NCBI GenBank assembly: GCA_001953115.1
Contig: LSSL01000214.1
Location: 1 to 64,000 of the forward strand
Length of the DNA stretch: 64,000 nucleotides
Direction of reading: 5' to 3'
From: Smittium mucronatum
Lineage: Eukaryota > Kickxellomycota > Harpellomycetes > Harpellales > Legeriomycetaceae
In this document: in pieces, positions 57,501 through 64,000 of the stretch
How positions within the stretch are numbered: position 1 is the stretch's first letter
Layout: every line of letters starts with the position of its first letter
Made by a program: the position numbers and the translations under genes
Notes under the pieces: model-generated
The model's database searches: none
What the model was told of the DNA's origin: nothing
Seen by the model: the letters and a program-made list of their open reading frames with translations, nothing else

Positions 57501-57813
57501 CCTTTTCAGTTATGCTAGATCGAACATTATACTCGGGTGGAATTTTCAAATCTATTGATTTTATAAAAGTTGTTAAATGTACTAAAACTTCGACAAAATA
57601 AATACATACGAAATATTATGGAGACCAAAACAAAATAAAGCAAAAAAACGTACCTTTTAGATTTAACGAGGAATTCCCATTTAGTTTGCGGTCAGAAGCA
57701 AAGAATTTGTCTTTTGAAGTTTGAGACGAATCCGAAAGACTAGATATGCTCACTTCACCATCCTCAAGATCTTCCAGTTTCTCATTTCCCCTTATTGCCG
57801 CCGAATGATTCAT
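54521..57813 (-). CDS. PRPF4B: Prp4-family spliceosomal kinase (PRPF4B-like)
   Basis: Minus-strand exons 57813-57654, 57551-56084 and 56000-54521 join with matching phases (introns 102 and 83 bp, GT-AG) to 1035 residues; human PRPF4B has about 1007. Residues 54 to about 540 are low-complexity, rich in S, R, K, D and E with many RDS/SRD and SER elements, as in the RS-like tail of PRP4 kinases. A basic-acidic helix (EEKELEERRKKR) follows near 550-563. The kinase domain spans about 683-1034: GQGVFSSVV at 690-698, VAVK (Lys713), HADIKPDN at 809-816 (Asp811), DFG at 830-832, APE at 856-858. WDDDEGYYR before the domain and HADIKPDN instead of HRD are Prp4 signatures. It phosphorylates Prp6/Prp31-type tri-snRNP proteins during B-complex formation in the nucleus. 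An insert of about 30 residues lies near 915-945. Confidence 0.95.
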
Positions 57814-60650
57814 AATATGATTTGAATTTTGACTTTGTTCGCAAGAGAATGTTTATATCACATTTATTATTGTCCCTTATTTTTATGCCTGTCCAATAAC
57901 ATGCTATTAAGTGAAATCTTCTCTATCCCTTTCTCATTCGCAGTTAATGGTGATCAATATTCACCCAGCCAATACTTATTACCATACTCTATAAATAGGC
58001 GAATTGTACAATAAAAGTATCTTCATTTATTACTACGAGGTTTTATTGGTAGTCAATATCATTAGATCACTTTAATTAAATTTCAGCTAAAAAAGAATTT
58101 CATTTTTCTTTATTTATCAAAAATTCGATTATCCGTTTTGGGTTTCTGTTCTGAAAAGGTGAGTTTTTATTGTATTATCCAAATCCAGAAAATAAAAAAG
58201 CCATCTGATATTTTAAACCTTATTAGATTGGCTTGAATTTTTTTTCTTTTTTTGATAAATACATATACCTTATTAAAAATTAGATCAACTAGTTAATTTA
58301 GTTATATGTATCACATCATAATAAGTATATGAATTTTGAAAGATCGCGTTTAATAGTTTTTTTGATGAAAGATTTCGAATATTGGATAGTAAAACACTTT
58401 AATGATTGTATATATATTTACTTTCGCAAGTTTAATACAATGGTGCACAATGGCTTCTTTTTTCTATTATTATCCAAACTAAAAAATAATACTATTAACC
58501 CCTCATCCAATTAAAATACCGATTTTAATTTTAATTTTAATTTTTTTTTGGATTTTTGCAAAAAAATTCACATATCTTATCTATATAAAACGAGTTTTAA
58601 AAAAATGCAAATTTTTATTCAAAAAAATTTTTTTTTTTCATTTTTAAATTTATATAAAAAATATTGCATAAATGGGGCCCATTTTTCTAGAATGTGGGGA
58701 TGCCTTTAATATGAGTTATTTTTTTTTGTAAAAACTAAATCTAATTAAAGATATCTGAAATGTACTAATAAACATTTCTAAAATGTATTATTTAAGAACT
58801 AGCTTAATATTCAAGTGGAAAAAAAATTCACAAAATAAAAATTAAGGATGCAATTATTATTCCAGCAAAATTAGACCATTTTATGTGTGATAAATTAAAA
58901 TGAATATTATAAAAAAAATATAACAAATTCTTGGTTATTTTATAAATGTTACTGAATATACACATTTTAATTCTCTTGAAGTTTTTATTCAATGTATTAA
59001 TTTGATATTTTAGGTAGTTTCAATTATTTAAATTGAACTCAATTATTAATGTTAAAATATTCAATTTTTATTTTTAGATCGATTTTTTTTATTAAGATAT
59101 AAATACAATAAATCCATATGGATTAAACAAAAATAATCATGTTTTTCAAAATTATTATAAAAATATTCGAATTATAAATTGATTATAAAAATAATCAAAA
59201 TAAATCGACATGATTATATTTTCAGCAAATAAGAGCAATTTTAATCCAAGTTTATAAGTCATTACAATTGATTATTCAATTTTTTTAAAGTATATTTGAA
59301 TTTTTTATAATTGGATTCAAATTTATCAAACAAACAAGAACTTTGATGAATAAGAGATTCCTTCAAAAAAAGACCATTTTTAACTGTTTAAAATATTAGA
59401 TAAATAAAACCGATTCGAAATAGAGCCAATAACAGTTATAAAAATGTACTAATCCCAATGTACCTTCATTTTTCCGATAGAAAATCAGTTTCTGTAATTA
59501 CTATTAAGAATTAATCAAAATATTAATATTTTAATTTTGAACCATATTTCTAAATTAGGAGATTAATAAAGATATATTAAGCAAGAAAATATTCTCAAAG
59601 GAGATCTCGCATTTTTTTAATTCGTTCCAACATTTATTGTAGCTTGTTTACTTGGTACATTTAGCCCAATAAAAAAGAAAAATTAAAAGCGCTTTGAGTT
59701 TTTTTGGACTACCCTTTATAACATCTTAAACTTTGAGTAAAATTATTTTAATTTGCTAAATATATAAGTCCATCGATTTTATTTGACTATTTTTGCAATT
59801 ATTTTATAAAACATGCCTATTTTTGCTCATTCCCCTAAATTCATACAAAATTCAAAAAATAATAGCAATATTTTCTAAACTTAAATAACCGTATTTTTTT
59901 TAATTATGATATAATCATAATAAAAATTCCAGATATTTTGTATATCCCTTTTTCTAAATGAAGTCCGAAATATCGCCTTCTCATCGGTGAAAAATTCTTC
60001 TTTTTTAAAAAAATCGAGATAAACACTATTTTTGTTCATTAACAACAAAAAATAATATTTTGTGTTTAATATGATTAAAAATGGCAAAGTTTTATTTTAT
60101 GGATTCACATTGGTTAGTAATTTTTTACAGTTTTTTTTTTCTATTCATTCAGTTACTCTTTTTTTTAGTGAATTTTCACTCGAATTTTTGAAAAATGATT
60201 TCATTAAATGGCAAATTTTAAGAGAAATGAGACTGTTTACTAAGAAAAGTTTTGACCCCTTTTTTTATGGGTCAATTTAGATATTAATGAAATTATTTCT
60301 ATTTCATATAAAGAATATTTTTTATATATGGGAAAGGAATCATTAGGGCCGTTAATAAAAATAATAATAATTAAGAAACCCATTGGGTTAAATTTAAATA
60401 TAAAAAATACTGGTAAAAAAATGAGAGATCAAAAATTTCTGTAAAAAAGCTACCAAATATCTCGTAGTAAGTTGCGATAACAATTATTTTTAATACAATC
60501 AAATTTTCTGATAGTAAAACCCAGAGTCTTTAAGGCAAAATATATAATAATGAATCATTTTTTTTTAGCTTAACGCGATAAATCAAAATATCAGATTTTT
60601 TTAAAGAAAATGAATAACTTACGAAACTAATAAATGTACTTTTCTTTGGA
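57814..60650. other. Promoter side of the kinase gene, then AT-rich desert
   Basis: The 300 bp next to the kinase start contain CCAAT boxes (about 57892 and 57967) and a TATAAATAGG at 57990, which would fit a plus-strand promoter better than the kinase promoter. Nothing coding follows on the plus strand. Beyond 58150 the sequence is homopolymer-rich with chance frames only (for example 58329-58514, 60062-60280). Confidence 0.45.
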
Positions 60651-60654
60651 GGCC

Positions 60655-62650
60655 TTTTAAAATGAAATTCGAATTCTCATCAGGTAAAACGTTTTTATTT
60701 TTAAATATGTTGGTTTAAAAATTAGAGGAAAGGATGAGTTATGATTCGATATGACATGTAGATCGATTTTGATTTGGATCTCATTATCACTTAAGAAAAC
60801 GGGTTTTATGGAATTTAGATATCTTTTTTTGAAATTAATTATTTATATTTCAAGTTATTACAATTTTTGAAAGTATAGAAATTTCACTTTTACCTCCAAA
60901 TTAAATATCATCACAATTATTTGAAGTTTTATTAAAAGGCAGCTGTCTTAGGACTTTTGGAAATTCTGGAGATGTCTGAGTAGATAAAAAATGGTTTTCT
61001 GTCCGTAATAACTCACCTAAACATTAATGCTAAAACTTAAAGTCTTAATTTTTTTATTTTCATAGCATACAGTAGTGGTTTTGTTTTAATATAAATGAAC
61101 TTTTATATTATCATGTTTCGATAATTAATATATAGATTAGGAGAATATAGAAAGGATTATATTTGCATGTACTATTTTTGGTGAAAGTGAGTATAAAATG
61201 GTGGAATATCTTGAGCTTGAACAGAAAATTGAAAGTTTTATAACTTTAATCTCTTTAATTTCAAAATTATTTTTTTATATATTTGTACTAAACCAATTTT
61301 AAACAATTAATAGGAGCAAAATATGTTTATTCAAATATTCTCGGTGTGAAAAAAAAAAGTATTAGAAATTTTCTGTTTTTTTAAATCCCAGAGTCATCGC
61401 TGAAATGATTAATAATCTAGTCACTTAAAAGGAATTTTATTTGTGTATATCAATCGATCATATCTTTATTAATACATCATTTTGAGTAAATAAAATCGAA
61501 GAATTTAGATCTAATTAAAGCCCTAACTTGCACATGTAAAATAAAGAGAATTAAAAGTAAAAGTAAATACATATTAGTGGTTTTTTTTAAAACCATATAA
61601 ATAATTATAAGTTAAAATTAAGCTATTAATATACGAGTAATATAGGAGAGAGTATAATTATTTATTAATTTTATACATCTTTATTCTTAGTCACGTATTT
61701 TAAAGCACTTATTTACATATAAAGTTGAAATTTACCTCCTTTTATTTAAAGTATTCTGGTGTTAAATACTCAAAACTTGTAACTAATTCTTCAAAAATAA
61801 ATCTAATCTTCATTTCTAGCTCCACAATTTATTTTAATATCTAATACAAATATATCTCTTTGATTGGTATTGGTTTTTTTAAATTTTTTTAAAAATAATT
61901 GGACATAAAACACCTATTAAATACATTAAATTATGATAGTATTTAAATTTTTGGTGTAAAAATTATTATTTGGGGTTTATGATATTGGTTTATTACAATT
62001 GATTAAATTTATATTGACCTAAAATTTTATATAGAAGATAGTATTTCATGTCTTTATGAATGTGAAAAATAAAAAAACATAAAAATTTTAAGGTTTTAAA
62101 GTTTTTTTTCATAAAAAAATATAATAAATATTTTTATTGATTTTATTTTTAATTCTTCATTTAGCAGAAAATTAAATCGGTCAACTTTATACTATTAACG
62201 GTTCAAGTTTTATCAAAATAACCCAAATAAGGATATTTTTGATTAAAAAAATGAATTTTATTTTGCATTGAAAATAAAATATTTAATTCTGAATATTCAT
62301 TTTTTTAGCCGCTAATGTGAAATTTTTTATTTGAAATTGGGATCACAATATTTTAATTCTCAAATAAGCTTAACTATAAAGAATTTCAATAAATAAATTA
62401 AAAGAGGTCGCAGATAATCCATGATTTATAAACCTTTAAATCAAGATAAGGGTTTTTGTAGTTGTTTTTCTTCAAACTTTATGTATTAGTATAAATATTT
62501 TAATTTTATGCTGAAATTATGTTATAAATAAGAAATTAATTATAAATTGAAAATGATAAAATTTTGGCTTATATGATCGCATAAAATCTGGCCTAAAACC
62601 GCTAAAAATAAGGCAAAATTTTCCCATCTAATCTTATTTTAATAAAAAAC
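60655..62650 (+). repeat. Ancient unidentified repeat, copy 2
   Basis: Collinear, same-orientation partner of 37770-39950, 22.9 kb away. Matching blocks are spaced similarly in both copies, so a single ~2-kb or longer unit was duplicated. Ends were not located. Confidence 0.6.
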
Positions 62651-64000
62651 CGTGAATTTAAATATAAATTTAAATTTTTTAAAAAAATGAGTCATCTCAA
62701 AAACTTTTCCATAATATAATCTATGTTATTAATAATAAATTTTCATCCTAAAGTCTATTTTATATTATATCATTGAATATTTTAATGATGATTTTTATTT
62801 ATTGTTATTATCCATAACATTTAAAACAAATTTAAATACGAAATGCTCAGATAAATTATCAAGATATTTTGGCATATGAAACTAAAAGCTCAATAATTTT
62901 ATTCAAAAATATCCAATTATATAGAAGTATCAATAAGATTTTTTTTAAGAATATTTTATAAGGCTATAATTTAATAAATTTTTTAACACACTAATGAAAT
63001 AATATTATTATAAATATTCAAAAATTAAATTATAAGCCAAGTTTAAAGGTTAAGGAGAAAAAAATTCAAGTTTAAAAAAACAAATTTACCATATCAATTT
63101 GGGTATTTGGAATATTAATTGATACCTTTATAAAAAAATTCAATAGTTTTTAACAAGCTAGATAATAAATTTCCTAGAACTTTTTCATCGAAATTAAATT
63201 TTTTTAATCCATTTAAATTTCAGGAAACTTATAATTATAATCATATCTGATAATATTTAAACTTGGACCAATGGAAATAATGTAAATTCCATGGGGGTTC
63301 TATATGTAAATTTATGTAAGCTATTTGCATCACCTAAAAAAAATAAGTTATTATTAACAAAGTTTTTCGTCAAAATAACTATATATTATGGGGGAGATAG
63401 TAAAAAAAAAATTAATAAAAGTTCAATATTCATCAATGAATAGTGAAACGAAGACTTTCAAAATCAAATAAAAATAAATATAATTCAAGCGTACTGATAA
63501 GGTTTTTATATCTAGGCGCAAGTAAATATTTGATACTAAAGAGACTCAATATAATTAATAAGCAAAGTATTTATAATAACATATTTCTGTAAATTACAAC
63601 AATATTTTACCCTGATTGCTTAAAAAAACGATTTTTCTAAATTGATCACGTGGTTGTGAATTCGTCTTTTTATCAAATTATGAGCATTTAAAACATTGTA
63701 AATGAAATGAATATTAACAAATAAATTCATCATTGAATCAATATCTAAACTTTAAAGAAAAAAAGAAAAAAGTTATACCATTAAGATATAATATCCGTAT
63801 TTTTATTTTTATTTGTATTTTTTTTAATGATTAGTTATTTAAAAAATGCTCTAAGAATATTTCGGAATCTCATGGTATTATATTAAAAGCCAAAATATTG
63901 AATGGGAAAATATTTATAGAGATGAGCTATTTATTCATATTTCGATCAAATAGATATAATTATTTATTTTACTATTTTTGAATTAAGCTCATACTTTTTG
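62651..64000. other. AT-rich desert to the window end
   Basis: No supported feature. Confidence 0.55.

Noticed and set aside
57820..58060. Possible family A LTR remnant upstream of the kinase gene (AGCCAATACTTATT and TATAAATAGG resemble pieces of the LTRs).
   Set aside because: Only short motifs match; no hairpin, TG/CA ends or collinear similarity could be followed.
1..64000. CRISPR arrays, bacterial operons or phage genes.
   Set aside because: No regularly spaced direct repeats or Shine-Dalgarno-preceded gene strings exist; genes are spliced and eukaryotic.

Overview
This 64 kb window is eukaryotic and most likely fungal. It is very AT-rich and carries spliced genes with short GT-AG introns. 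It has many decayed retroelements, and its TATA-binding protein is far closer to the yeast type than the animal type over the C-terminal core. The low GC, many small introns and Ty3/gypsy load would suit an early-diverging fungus, for instance a Zoopagomycota or zoosporic lineage. That placement is inference from general features only.

Layout: 1-18150 is a stack of nested Ty3/gypsy LTR retrotransposons from two families. Family A has four copies (A1 to A4) plus a solo LTR. Family B is one complete chromodomain element (8290-14083) with 5' and 3' LTRs, a polypurine tract and a perfect 5-bp target duplication. It sits inside the gag of A4. A2 also interrupts A4, A3 interrupts A2, and A1 interrupts A3. 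All copies carry stops or frameshifts. 18150-23790 is AT-rich noncoding DNA holding a ~418-bp inverted repeat that is almost identical between its arms. 23793-28989 is a gene island with two + strand genes: a gankyrin/Nas6-type proteasome assembly chaperone (5 exons) and a DH-PH-FYVE RhoGEF of the FGD type (13 exons). 29587-30793 is the tail of a LINE-like element, interrupted by a 513-base assembly gap.

30.8-47.7 kb is an AT-rich, gene-free desert with decayed reverse transcriptase and integrase remnants, a pogo/Tigger-like inverted-repeat element and one copy of an unidentified ancient repeat. A second copy of that repeat lies at 60.6-62.9 kb. 47.7-53.2 kb has higher GC. It holds a decayed coding-like island, a piggyBac-like MITE, a 1.15-kb element with ~200-bp terminal inverted repeats, and a kilobase of pyrimidine-rich DNA leading into TBP.

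53262-57813 is the second gene island: TBP (+, 3 exons) and a Prp4-family spliceosomal kinase (-, 3 exons), convergent and only 264 bp apart. 57.8-64 kb is AT-rich desert. The four intact genes are housekeeping or signalling genes (transcription initiation, splicing, proteasome assembly, Rho signalling). They share no pathway and sit as islands in transposon-derived DNA. No bacterial-style operons, CRISPR arrays or convincing functional RNA genes were seen.
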